From Lepiota brunneoincarnata (Eukaryota; Basidiomycota; Agaricomycetes; Agaricales; Agaricaceae), in NCBI GenBank assembly GCA_023014365.1, contig JAEBUN010000013.1, positions 992,001-1,056,000 of the forward strand: a stretch of 64,000 nt of DNA, read 5' to 3'. This document shows positions 44,109-54,912 of the stretch, piece after piece. The notes under the pieces were generated by a model, which did not search any database, was not told where the DNA came from, and saw nothing but the letters and a program-made list of their open reading frames with translations. How positions within the stretch are numbered: the first letter of the stretch is position 1; each line of letters starts with the position of its first letter. The position numbers and the translations under genes are program-made.

Positions 44109-45545
44109 AACAAAGGAAGGCGCCCTGGGGCACTTAGTCTTTCTGCTGAGATATATATTTCTGCCTGTAGGCACCACGCGCCAGAGTCCTCAAGCACACT
44201 TCCTTAACGGAGTCATGCATTAACAGCAAGCTTATCCCCACTCGGAAGAACTGTTGTACTTCTTTCCGCGCACGTTTGGTGCCATAACAGCCTTAACCCG
44301 CTCCGCTTCACGCACTCTCGATCATGCGCAGTCCTGGCAACTATGCTGGCAAACACGTGTTTTCCTGATAGAGTAGTTGATTCAACTGATAGGTGTACAT
44401 ACATGCGGCAGATGTAACAGCTTTAGCTTAAGTTTTGTCGGAACACTTGTAAGTGGATTATAACGGCACACCTGTGACTAAAAAATAAATTTTGTCAAGT
44501 TTACCCAATAATAAACACTAAATGTATTTGTCAGCTTTAACTAATTTACTTAATGAAATAAAATAATGAAATAGAAATAGAAACTGTTGGTCACATATGA
44601 GTCAGCAGAAGCGACTAATTTCCTTGCCAGTAATGTTGAAAACGAGAAAGGAGAGAAAATACAGCAATCTTGTCACCTTCATGCTCCTCATCACGGGTCC
44701 AAAACCCCTGTGAATTGAAAACTCAGCCTCACAGCCTTGGTGATGGCCATGTAAATTACTGGCGATGAGATGAGTTGGTGGATGTGAAATCACACACTAT
44801 TACAGCTATGGGAAAGATAGAATTGTCCATACTTCTGACACCCGCGACTGGGTAGAGCTTGTTTGACACTCATTTAGGGGAGTAATTACTATATTTGACT
44901 GTGGGCGCTATGGGTTTTTTGCTTCCCAAATGCTATAAGTTATGGGTTACCGGTTATAGGCCATAAATCCCTGCGAACCAACTCGGTGGATGAAATTTTC
45001 TATGGGTTAGTACAGAGTATGGGTTATGACAGCTATGGGCTAAGACAGAGTAACACCCTAAGCTGGCTCTGGGCCAACTTAGGGGCTACAATGTGTTATT
45101 ATGTAATAAACCTATTTTTGGGTTTTTCCGACAAACTTAGCCCTGGACTAAACTTTGTGAGAACACGTGTTCGAGCCTCCCCCCACCCAGAGCGAGATTT
45201 ATACCGGCAGACAAGAGCGAGATGCTGTTTATGTATGTGATCCTGCGCTGATTTCAATTGAATCAGGTAACCAGAGGCTCAAAACTGCGGGTAACCAACT
45301 GTGCAACCCACCCCTTCTGAATAAGAATTATTCATTGTTGTGTGCAGCGGTACACCCCGATAACAAACCCGTGCTTGAAACACTCGATGATCGATCGGCC
45401 GAGTGGGGCTTTACGCTAGATACTTTCTGCAAGCACTTTGGATGAGAACCTGATGTATATAACGTATAAAGCGCTGTTTACATATAGGCGCTCTTGTGAG
45501 TTGAATCAGAAAAGAGCAGCCGAGTTACGGAATCCCACGACTACA
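44109..45545. other. Intergenic; AT-rich, transposon relic, no gene seen
   Basis: This interval separates dynamin (-) from the membrane protein at 45546 (+). It has an AT-rich section at 44450-44600, the transposon-end relic at about 44890-45050 and a short inverted repeat around 45057-45090 (CCTAAG...CTTAGG). No convincing coding region was found. Confidence 0.4.
44890..45050. mobile_element. Relic end of a pogo-like element related to the one at 2752
   Basis: The order TATGGGTTTTTTG-CCCAAAT...GGGTTACCGGTTATAGG...CAAATCCCTGC-AACCAA...GGGTTATGACAGC parallels the right end of the element at 2752-3520 (3360-3510), with TATCGG replaced by TATGGG. No matching opposite end or TA duplication could be assigned, so this is a fragment of a related family. 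Confidence 0.45.
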
Positions 45546-46881
45546 ATGTCGTCTTCCTTTCCTTGCAGGATGAAAAACCGGAAATCCATCCTCTGCGCCC
45601 TCACCTCCCTCCTCATTCTCTACCTTGTTCTCACAGAAACTTCCCTCCACGCATCCTACTTCTCACTACATTCGCAACTCGCCTCTACCAGGCCCTCTAC
45701 CACGGAAGAAGTTACCAATGTTGGCAAGATACCCAAAATCCTCCTCGTCTCTGCATTATTCCCGCTCGCAAAGTCAAAGCACTCCCACAAAGACTACGAA
45801 CTCTGGCTCTCCAGATTCCTAGGCTCGATCACCACCCCAGTGTACTTCTACGCCCCTCCCTCACTCGCTGCAACCGTCGAAGCCGCTCGTGGCAACCACC
45901 CCATCTACCTCAACACAACCTATTCCTCACCCTTTGACGTCCCACCCCTACTTCATCTCGAACCTACATACGATCACCTGCACACCCTCGACCGTGAGGC
46001 ATTCCGGCACAGCCCAGAACTCTACGCTGTCTGGAATGCCAAACCATGGCTGCTAGATCATGCTGTGCAGCACCTGCGAGATACCCGTGGCGAGGAGTAT
46101 GACTATGTCTTCTGGAATGATGCAGGAAGCTTTCGAAGTGAGCATTCATACAAACAGTGGCCGAATCCAAAACGTGTCGAGGAGGTGTGGAGCGATGGAG
46201 CGAGGCTTTCGGGACGACCGACGGAGGAACTGGTATTTTTCCCGCTTACGGGTGGTTTTTCATGGCTGAAGCGATACTGGCGTGAGGATGATGGACCAGT
46301 GGATGCTGATATCAGTGAAGGTGAGTGTTGTTGACTTCATTGGCTTACCACTCATTGAGTTGTTCTTTTGGGTGATAGGGTCGTTCTTTGGCGGTTCTCC
46401 GTCGAGTATCTCGTGGTTTTCAAAGATGTTCTACGCATACCACAACTATTACCTCGAGAAGGGATTCTTTGTAGGAAAAGACCAGACACTACACAATTCG
46501 CTGTTTTTACTCTTTCCCTCACGATTCATTGGCGTATGGCTCGGGGATCCTAGTGCCCGATCGAGGACACCTTATTTTGACTCTGGCCCACAAGGAGAAT
46601 GTGGTGGCCCCTGGTGGTACTACCAATTCTTTATGGCAGCAGAGGAGGATAGGGAAACTATGCGAAAGCAATGGATGAAGGACCTAACAGAAAGGGTGTC
46701 CTGGCCGTGGAAAGACTGGGATTGGTGGTTGCAACGCCAACAATGTAGAATGACTCACGTCGGTATGGATACAGGATGTACTATGGAGCACCTTTGGCAA
46801 GGGGTGGGGTGTAGTGAGTACTGTGGAACACGAGTAAAGCTGTTCATCCCAGTCCTTTTATTTATGGATTTGCAATATTAG
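45546..46881 (+). CDS. Type II membrane glycosyltransferase-like protein (HtrL/YibB-like)
   Basis: Exons 45546-46320 and 46379-46881 (58 nt intron) give 425 residues. A single hydrophobic anchor follows a short basic tail (KNRKSILCALTSLLILYLVL), typical of Golgi type II proteins; the next ATG at 45570 also precedes it. The lumenal part has KILLVSALFPLAKSKHS, YAVWNAKPWLLDHAV, DYVFWNDAGSFR, GSFFGGSPSSISWF and VGKDQTLHNSLFLLF. The WNDAG and GKDQT blocks resemble the HtrL/YibB family, thought to be glycosyltransferase-like. Donor and acceptor are unknown. TATATAA lies about 90 bp upstream. It could instead belong to another GT family; the type II topology is the firmest point. Confidence 0.65.
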
Positions 46882-48226
46882 ATACCTATTCAATTTGGAT
46901 GTATTCCCTGCGCTGGTCAACTCGACTACAAAATGGGTGACGCGTTCACTCTCAGGATATGTCAAAGTACTCGGACCCACGAGGTCAACCACATACGACA
47001 CGTTACTCTAGGCTATCGATAACCGTAGCCTGCGTGGGGGTAGATACACGTTTGAAGTTGTGGTTGAGTGTAGCCCATAATGATGATGACGAGACCGAGG
47101 AATGAACAATTTTACCGGTATGTACGCTCTGCACGGTTGACTGATTTTACTGGTGCATTAACGGTTGCCCAGTTCTTAGTTGGCCATCGAAAACCCAGAA
47201 AACTGTACGCAATTCAACAAGGCGCGGTGCATCTCTACAAACAAGACCTCAGGGGAATTTCAGAGCCCAGAAAATGCGAACGCGAGGTAGTAGGATATAC
47301 GCTGGTGCATGCTCATAAAATCGACACGGGGAATCTGGGAGTCTCCAGTGCAGCGTGCAAATGTCTCGTCACCACCTCTCTCCAGCGAGGTCTGGATCCG
47401 ATTCTGTACGGAACGTTGCGCTTCGCGTGTTTTCCCTTTTCGACCTCCCGATCCCGGGTCTATCAAGATCCAAGTGGCAGAGGGCAGGCGCTTGGATGAG
47501 CTCGTAGAAGAGACCGGTGAAGTGCCTTACCGAAATTCTAGCTACAAGGGCTCTTTGATGGCTCAGAGTACGATGATGGTGACGAGAAGTACCACCAACT
47601 TTACGACTGCGTGGGGCCCGGGGAAGAGCATCGTTTTAGGCTCTTACCAAATTCGGGGTGCCGAAGTGATTGAACCTGAGGGCGGTAGGTAGAACCTTGG
47701 GCAAAGGTCACGCTGGCCCTTTCCAATGATCCAATCGTTTGAATGCACCCGCCGAAGCCCGCTGAAACCGCCTTTCGTTAGACATGCACAAGAATAACAG
47801 CTAAGACCAAGCTATTCATACAACACCCAGAGGTCTTTCTCCCGGCAGTCGGTAAGCTTCAAGTTAGATGGAATGATCTTTTTTTTTTTGGTGTATCCGT
47901 AATGTTTTCCCTTCCCATCTAAATGCGCCTCAACGCCACAGCGCCCTGTGTACCTTGTCATACCTGACCCTTCATGATCATATGGATGGGCGCGCTTCCG
48001 AATGGATAGGGGCACCGGGAAAAGTCCCCGTCTGTGAAATGCTTTAATAAACCATGCTGTAAAAAAATTAAAAAAAGCTTCAACCCCAGCTTTGGAACTG
48101 CCAGTCACAACCCGATCTCCTCGGTGAGTCTCAAGTCTAAAGTTTCCCTCATCGGTCTCAGTCACCCTTCCACAACTAGCTAATGGCGCCTACAACAGCT
48201 GTCCACTAAACTCATTACTACCTGCG
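46882..48226. other. No recognisable gene
   Basis: Several plus-strand open frames of 120-140 codons (47080-47499, 47309-47692) lack domains, signal peptides or splice support. The interval probably holds the downstream region of 45546 and the promoter of 48227. Confidence 0.35.
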
Positions 48227-48457
48227 ATGAAGTCTCAACTCTTATCCCTTGCGACTGTGCTGCTTCTCAGCAGCTCCACCATCATCGCAAGCCCCACTCC
48301 GGCACCACAAGGATCCGGGCCGCTTATTTGCCCAGACCATGTCTGCCTGGCTGAAGAGCCAGTCTGCGGGAGCTTCTTTCCCGTCAAATTTGGAAATCCG
48401 GATGGTACCTCTTGTTGGGTCTGTTGTTATCCGCTGAACGGATGGGAGTCACGATGA
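48227..48457 (+). CDS. Small secreted six-cysteine protein, CxWCC superfamily (cluster 2)
   Basis: A 76-residue frame from ATG 48227. The signal peptide MKSQLLSLATVLLLSSSTIIA is followed by SPTPAPQ, then C-x4-C-x6-C-x15-C-x2-CC with SCWVCC. The last motif and six-cysteine total match the 1-16 kb array, while the loops and leader differ. A distant paralogue is inferred. It is encoded on the plus strand, opposite to the array. Function is unknown, likely extracellular. Confidence 0.7.
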   Translation: MKSQLLSLATVLLLSSSTIIASPTPAPQGSGPLICPDHVCLAEEPVCGSFFPVKFGNPDGTSCWVCCYPLNGWESR

Positions 48458-48941
48458 ATGGTACGAGAGGCCTATTGACTGTGTTTGATGTAAAGTACTA
48501 TTAGGGCATCCCAGCTACTAAGATTGCAGTCAGCGAGCGCATTATCCAAGTGTGAGAGAAGTAAAAAAAAAAAACAGGCAGCATTTTTATGATAATTATC
48601 CATGTCGATCATCAGTGCCGCTATCGCGTCGGCGCGAACTTAGAATGCTCGAGCGTGGGCTTTAACTCAGACCCCGTCTTCTCTTGTTGTCCCGGAATCT
48701 CAGTACGCTTCCTTTCAGTCACATGGCTGGGCGGGGAGGATATACAGCGGGGGTGAAGTAATGGCACAACCGAGGATAAATGAAAGGGTCACTGAGTGGT
48801 GGAAACTAATGTGATGTATAAAAAAGGCCGCAATGTTGATATCTCCATTATCCTCTTCTTTATCCACCAGACTAGGTGGGTTCCTGCCAATGACAGGAAT
48901 CTACAACTGATTGCTACTCACAACGCTCAGACGTTGACAGA

Positions 48942-49131
48942 ATGAAGTTCTTGTCGCCGTTGTTGACCCTCAGCTGCATCCATCGCCGCAGTAGCGGCCG
49001 TACCGAATCCGCAGACAGGACCATGCTTGTTGAGGTGTTGGCTCGGAGAGCAGCCCCCTGCGTGTGGGGTTGGTTTTGTACCAGTCAAGCAGGGGCAGGG
49101 GCAATGTTGGATATGTTGCAAGGCGTACTGA
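48942..49131 (+). pseudogene. CxWCC superfamily copy (cluster 2), frameshifted
   Basis: ATG 48942 starts MKFLSPLLTLS, a plausible leader. The frame with the mature domain is the neighbouring one, from about 48970 on, with C-x3-C-x8-C-x13-C-x2-CC ending QCWICCKAY at 49131. One net base change near 48970 separates them. A TATAAAA box stands near 48818, about 125 bp upstream. The upstream frame stays open but lacks the motif. It is either a mildly damaged gene or an assembly indel. Confidence 0.55.
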
Positions 49132-50156
49132 AAGAGTTATACTCGAAATACATGCTGCTGGTTGGGAGTCTTGAATCCGGGACTCATTGGCCCCTAAAGT
49201 TGACAGAGTCGTTCAGTCCTTTTTGAAAAAAAAAACCGAATATCATGCCAGCAGCTCTCAGATCTCCACCATTCACATGCAACGACCCTTTGCAGTACCA
49301 CACTGACAAGTGAATTTGCGAGGGGTTAACACTGTGCCTTGCTGCGCATGAAAACACCCAGACACAGCTTTTCCCCAACCAACACAACCCCTCCAAGTAG
49401 AGGTCGCAAAGGATCAATCAAAGAATGGCGCGGAGAGTAGTAAGCACTCTGGCAATCGTGTGATGGAATTGAGACCGGTTGTCTCGGATGAGAGTCCCGG
49501 TGTCCGCCCCATCGGAGTTGGTAGTCGGCCCCGACCCCACTCGGCCTGTCGGTCATACGACATTCAGTAAATCGTACATTCGCTAGTGATACTACTAATA
49601 TCTCAGCCGATAACGCACGACGCAGTAGACAAGCTCGGTGGGGGTTGACTCGAAATACTCATGTCCCAACATTTCTGTAAACAAGAATAAGGTACGCAGA
49701 ATGCCCATTAATCAGGGCTATCATTTCCCATTAGACCAGATTAGAATCACCCACATAGGTGGGGTTACCCTTCTGAACATCAGGGAGTCAAAGGACAGGC
49801 ATTAGACGTCTCCCCGAAACCTTTGACATGAGCTACCCAGTAAGCTCGCAGTCCGTGGATCTAGTAAGTGTCATACTTAGTTGGTCGTTTGTGGCTGGTG
49901 AATATGCCACAGCCACACGGCTCCTTGTCAAGAGGGATGGTCCTCAGATTGGTCACACACCCAGAGCAGCGGAGACAGAATAAAGCCTATCTTTCATATA
50001 AACTCCCTCGACCTTTGGGCTCAAAGGCACTCAGCAAATTGACGCACAAGTCGACATCCTGACAGAGAACACCAGTCTTAAGTGAGTCTCTCTTACATGA
50101 ATTCTCCCAGATTGTTCCTTAATCTCTTTTTCTTCCGTATTTAGGCCGAACCCCAA
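49132..50156. other. No recognisable gene; contains promoter of 50157
   Basis: No supported coding region. CATATAAACT near 49995-50004, about 155 bp upstream of the next ATG, is a likely TATA box. Confidence 0.35.
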
Positions 50157-50372
50157 ATGAGACCTCAAAGTCCTGGAGTTCTTTTGGCGGCATTGGCGGC
50201 CATGTTCGCTATAGCCAATGCCCAGCCACAATCCCCTGACCCTTCCTGCACGAACGCCTGCTTCCGTCAGCAGGATCCACCTACGCTCTGCAGCGACAGA
50301 GATCCCAACTTCCAACCCGCAAAGCTACCGGGTGAAACCTGCTGGCGCTGCTGCAGGATCAAACATCCTTGA
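50157..50372 (+). CDS. Small secreted six-cysteine protein, CxWCC superfamily (cluster 2)
   Basis: 71 residues. The signal peptide MRPQSPGVLLAALAAMFAIA is followed by NAQPQSPDPS, then C-x3-C-x9-C-x16-C-x2-CC ending TCWRCC. The linker SPDP echoes the QAPD tag of the first array. Trp directly follows the fourth cysteine, as in the two neighbours and in copy 4. A TATA-like box lies about 155 bp upstream, close to the spacing in the first array. Function is unknown; it is presumably secreted and disulfide-stabilised. Confidence 0.7.
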   Translation: MRPQSPGVLLAALAAMFAIANAQPQSPDPSCTNACFRQQDPPTLCSDRDPNFQPAKLPGETCWRCCRIKHP

Positions 50373-51394
50373 AATCGGGGTTATTGATGATCAGAGATAC
50401 TGAATATCTTGTACAGTTCGGAAATGGTGTTTCTGTCGGCAAACACTTCGAGCGTGCAATGTGAACGATTATGAGTGTTCTAAAGGACAGGAAGATCAAT
50501 AATACGAGTACTACCATCCGGACCACTGGTTTCCCCTTTCCTCGTGCGACCGATCAGACCCTCAATTCTTAGTTCCAGTAATAAGCTCGTTTGCTATTTT
50601 CTGCCTGGTCCTGTCTCGGCATCGCGCGGCCTCTGCGCTGTCAAGCGTGTCAAGACTGATTGTGCTCGCTGCAAGTACCCGACTCGCGAATATTGCGGGT
50701 GTTTCATGTCGCTCACCATCTAAAAATATGTTGTTGTAAGCAAGGGGCGGGAGCCCGACTGTCACAAGGCCGGTCCCTGAGGAATTGTTTCATAACTCAT
50801 TGCTCTTTTTCCCAGCGCGCCAAAACGAGGTTTAGCTATTGTCAAATGCCCCATTTGAGCCTGCACACACCCGGGGGCGGCATTTGGTGGCTAAGTAAAA
50901 TTTGAGCGTGCTGGGGTAAAGGAATCGCCTAACATTTCGGCCTGGGAAGCGCGAATCGGGCCTCGGGTCGAGCAGGCACATTTTCGAAAATAGCGACACT
51001 TTTTACCTCCATATCATCGGTATGGCATTGATTGCGGACTGAATCATAACGACCTCCGTTGTAAAAATAGCTTCGCCGTAATGTGATTCCGCTGTAATGT
51101 TAGGGCGGTCAGAGTCGCCCTAGATGTTTGAGTATAAAAGGTCTAGCTCAGGTTAGCCACCATTACTTCAACCTACCCCCCCAGGTCGTCGTTTTTTGGT
51201 TTCTTGTATGTTTGGCATGTCGTTCGAGCTGATGCCTCTTGACTGATTCGTTGTCAATGTCCTACCCTATACAGAACTCACTCGCCCTTCTCACCTTCTG
51301 ATTGTCCGTCAACTTCCCGTGTTACTACACCAAACAGGTATGCTCCACATCCTATATTTACATGAACCCAAGCTAAACAAACTGCTGGACAGAA
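50373..51394. other. Intergenic with duplicated promoter region
   Basis: No coding region recognised. TATAAAAG at 51133-51140 lies in a segment (about 51110-51180) resembling 51860-51930, the promoter of the paralogue at 52135. Confidence 0.4.
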
Positions 51395-51581
51395 ATGAGG
51401 AACGTTTTTGCCATCGTCACCATCTTCGCAGCCTTGTTTGGCGCAGCTATTGCGGCTCCCTGCACCAGTCGCTGACACGAATGCTGGTCTGCCATGCCCA
51501 ACCTCCTGGCCCAAGTGGGGTGGAATCGGCCCCGTCTGTACACCCCAGACTCCCCCGCTGCCCGAACCCACCCAAGACTAA
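51395..51581 (+). pseudogene. Small secreted protein, frameshifted paralogue of 52135
   Basis: ATG 51395 starts MRNVFAIVTIFAALFGAAIA, a clear signal peptide, but the frame stops at 51473. In the next frame the sequence resumes as APVADTNAGLPCPTSWP and GGIGPVC, matching APAANSDDLMPCPSRWP and GGVGPAC in the gene at 52135, and ends at 51581. One extra base near 51458 separates the parts. The promoter region is also duplicated, so this is a recent tandem copy or one half of a pair with an assembly error. Confidence 0.65.
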
Positions 51582-51880
51582 ATTCTATAAATACTTGCAC
51601 TTCGAAGCTTCGTAATGCGATCCATTTGGGCCTTTAGCTTTGTGTGATTTTTAAAACGATATATACAGGAAATACCTGTTGTCCCTCTCCTCTGCCAATA
51701 ATAGTATCAACCTCGAGTGCCGGAATTTTTTGCTTGATTCCATTAATAACCGAGCAAGTCAAGAACAATAACACAAAGACGAATGGCGAACTGCGTTTTT
51801 TGATCTTGGCTAAAAATACTTTCAATCGACCAGGGCCGTAACGCAAACCTTCGGGCGGCCGGAGCCTCTGGACGCTTGAG

Positions 51881-51888
51881 TACAAAAG
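51881..51888 (+). promoter_or_regulatory. TATA-like element upstream of 52135
   Basis: TACAAAAG in the context TTGAGTACAAAAGGTTTAGC. The paralogue has TTGAGTATAAAAGGTCTAGC at 51129-51148. Both lie about 255-262 bp before their ATG. It is the same octamer as in the 1-16 kb array. Confidence 0.5.
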
Positions 51889-52134
51889 GTTTAGCGCCAG
51901 TGGGCCGACATTATTCAAACCCGCTCCCAGGTTGATGTTCTAAGTCACTTCGCGTGTGTTCGACATGTCATCCGAACTACCCTTCCTTACCCTGACCCCA
52001 TCCACCACCACTATACACAACTCACTCACCCCTCACATCGTCGGTTGCTCGTGTCCACTCTATCTAACTGGTATGGAACCGAACCTCTCCCATTCACGTG
52101 TGAGGCCCGTACTGAACAACTTGTTGAGCAGAGC

Positions 52135-52350
52135 ATGAAGAACTCGTTCACCATTGCCATCCTTTGTGCGGCCTTGTTCACGACAGCGCTTGCGGCCCCC
52201 GCACCAGCCGCCAATTCGGATGATCTTATGCCATGCCCATCCCGCTGGCCCGCATTGGGCGGGGTCGGTCCTGCTTGCGTGTCCCTCACCAAGGCTGAGG
52301 AAGTGAAACCGCCAGCCAACGGGGAAGAGAACACCGCTCTTGATGTATGA
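52135..52350 (+). CDS. Small secreted protein with a PCP-x2-WP motif
   Basis: 71 residues. The signal peptide MKNSFTIAILCAALFTTALA is followed by APAPAA, then a short core with only two cysteines (MPCPSRWPALGGVGPACV) and an acidic, Lys-rich tail. It is intact, unlike its tandem copy at 51395. With two cysteines and a variable tail it could be a precursor of a small secreted peptide, but no processing site is obvious. The family was not recognised. Confidence 0.65.
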   Translation: MKNSFTIAILCAALFTTALAAPAPAANSDDLMPCPSRWPALGGVGPACVSLTKAEEVKPPANGEENTALDV

Positions 52351-52984
52351 TTGTGTTTCGATATTATCCAGTTGGATCATTTGGTCTCCGGAGGAGTTAA
52401 GGAAGAGTGGGGGAACTTATGGTCTTGTGAAGTTGTTGTCAGTACTGCGATTTTGTTACTTAGTTGTGCCTCAGAAAGTGCCCGGGATTTGACTGTACAG
52501 CAGACGAATTCGAATCAGTGTGCGTGGTGAAAACAGTCATAGCGGGGGCGGCGTGCGATCGAATAATTGCACCCAAAAAATCAAATGAGAATAGGTAATA
52601 CAGTGCACACACCCCAAATAATAGACACCTCACAGACCACGGGCACGATGCGGGTACTGAAAGTCATATTGCGCTACCAAGGGCGTGCTGATCATTGCCG
52701 CGGTATGGGCCGTCTATATTAAAGCCCTTCAAAGTCCGCACTAAATGAATTTTCAGGATCGCCCCTCGTATCTCCTGGCAATGAAATGCTTGATTAGAAT
52801 CCATCACCTGGGCCAGGCAGTACCGGACTTTGCATGCGAACTTTCGAATATTCAGCAAATACCGGACGGAAGTGGAAGTACTCTGAGGGCTTAACGCCCT
52901 AGCCACCATGATGACATCATGACCACAGTCTGCGTCAAGCAGAAGCGCGTATATTCGATGATTTCCGTACAGACGCTAAGAAAA

Positions 52985-53524
52985 TCATCTCCTGTCTTCC
53001 CGCTCTGACCTTCCACTATCTCGAGCCAAATCACTATTCCCCCGGTGGTGATGCGACTGCGGCTGCGGCTGATATGCCGTATGTTCTTGCTGATCCAAGT
53101 GGTTGTTGTTGCCCGATCTGGGGTTCGCATTGGAGGATAATGCACATCCATCTGGGCTACAGGCTCTGGTTGCCGTAGATAATGGCTCGTATCGTCTCCC
53201 TGGTGAATTATGGACTTGAGATTCAGCAGCGACTCGGCTTTGTTCAGTTTCTCGTAGGACTTCATCTATGAAGGCATCGTCATCATATCTGGATCGTCGA
53301 AATCTCCTCCAACAAGAGCATGTGCAGCCTGTTGCTGAAACAACAACAAGGTGAGTTCCTGATCTCCGGGTTTCGACTAGTCACATACCGGAGGGCTGAT
53401 TGCTTGAAGCAGTACCACATAGACCTGAATTTTGTTAGGCACCAGACGCACGGTGTTGTAAACTAGGTTACTCACTGAAAAGTGTGCAGCAGCAGCAGCA
53501 GAGTAGACAACAGTCATCCGACAT
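52985..53524 (-). CDS. Cys-run small protein, likely membrane-associated, three exons
   Basis: Exons 53476-53524, 53389-53424 and 52985-53334 with 51 and 54 nt introns give 144 residues in one frame. The N-terminus MSDDCCLLCCCCCTLF is a run of cysteines without a signal peptide, followed by GCTCSCWRRFRRSRYDDDAF, a Cys/Trp motif abutting a basic patch, then a hydrophilic Gln/His/Pro-rich tail. Such N-terminal Cys clusters next to basic residues are typical substrates for S-acylation, so plasma-membrane or endomembrane attachment is inferred. Homologous short Cys-run proteins occur in Agaricomycetes, as I recall, without known function. A (GTA)5 repeat lies just upstream (53566-53581). Confidence 0.7.
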
Positions 53525-54912
53525 ATCTTTATTTTTTAGAGTGCAGTGCGGCCCAAGTCGAAAGTTAGTAGTAGTAGTAGCCCGTTTGAATTCCTTGGCA
53601 AGAATATTCGTATGAGGGGAGGAGGCGATGTGCGAAGGGAAAGGACTGAATTGTTCTCCAAAGACCGGTCATGCACTGTATATATCGCGTTGTCTAGGAG
53701 TTAGCGGGGAACAATGGCCGCATTGCCACAGTAGCGCGACTGCACATCGTGACCAATCCCCAATGTTGGACAGGTCCATCAGAAGCGGCAGGATGTATAT
53801 GGCCCCTTGTTCTGTGTTTGAGGTTATAAGCGCATAGAAAGGACCTGTGCATCAGACAATGTGATAGTTATCTATATCAGGTCTTAGTCAGCTTGAACTT
53901 GTTCAACACTCCCAACGCTTACATGCGAAAGAATTCCTTAGCGGACGACAATGGTATGTAACCATATGTTTTTTATGCCATAACAACGACAAAGCAAATT
54001 TGATCTCGGCCTGTGCTAATCTAACAATTTCTCGGGATCAATACGGTCCGGAACTCTCACCCTCAACCTATCGGGAGTCAAGTATTCAGAACACCCAGAC
54101 AAGTCTCAACTCTAGATCAACTTAGACCTAGTGATTCGCCCCTCACCAGAACCGTCATTGGCATCTCTCATCATCCTGACCGTCAGCTGCCACTTGGAAC
54201 AAAGTCCGTCGAACCGGAGGTTCTGGCGTGATTGTTACTAGGCCAGGCACACAGCATGCCAGGGGGGCTCCAAGACCGTGATACCAGAGGGCCCTAGATG
54301 TAGTGATAATACTAGTCAAGGGATATGTATCAAGATGAAAATTTTCACGAGAAGCCTTTCGAGTCTCCGACACTTTGCGGAGAAGACCGATCCACCCAGC
54401 CAGATTCTTCCACTGAGTTCGCCGTTGAATTCTTAGCTAGACGCAAGTCGTCGTGACGGAACCAATATACTTCTTGGGGTCTTGATGACAACACAAACAG
54501 AAAGCTCTGAAGGGAGGGCCTCGAAACGACGTGGCTCACAGAAAATACAAACCGGTTTGGGATGCAAAACGCAAGTGTATTGGCGATAACAGCGTGGATA
54601 AGGGGTATGGGATGGAAATAATACATATGGCGATCGATGAAAGAAACAGAACAACTACACAGAAACGGGCTGTCCAGCGTCTCTAGGTCATGACAAGTCA
54701 AGAGAAGAAAACCGGGAGAATAACCCCCCATTCCGTTGGGTCACACTTAGACAAGCCTAGTCTTCTCAGCAACAAGAGGGACGTTGAGGTTCTGTAGCGA
54801 ACATGAGCACAGGGTCCCAATCAGCAGAGAAACCACGAGAGACAGGTCTCATCTCTATCTACATTCACAGCTCCCCCTTTTAATCCTCCGCCCTACGCCA
54901 GCGTTGGGGGAT
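53525..54912. other. No recognisable gene
   Basis: Minus-strand frames at 54155-54731 stay open for up to 128 codons but show no domain, leader or splice support. This is the likely 3' flank of 54913 and 5' flank of 53524. Confidence 0.35.

Noticed and set aside
45160..45190. Candidate Pol III B-box (GTGTTCGAGCCTCC)
   Set aside because: No A-box or cloverleaf upstream; a short motif match alone is not enough.
53484..53499. CAG/GCA trinucleotide run as a microsatellite
   Set aside because: It encodes the Cys run of the minus-strand gene and is explained by coding constraint.
54345..54731. 128-codon minus-strand frame as a secreted or membrane protein
   Set aside because: No leader at its start, no domain and no splice support; composition looks like non-coding sequence.
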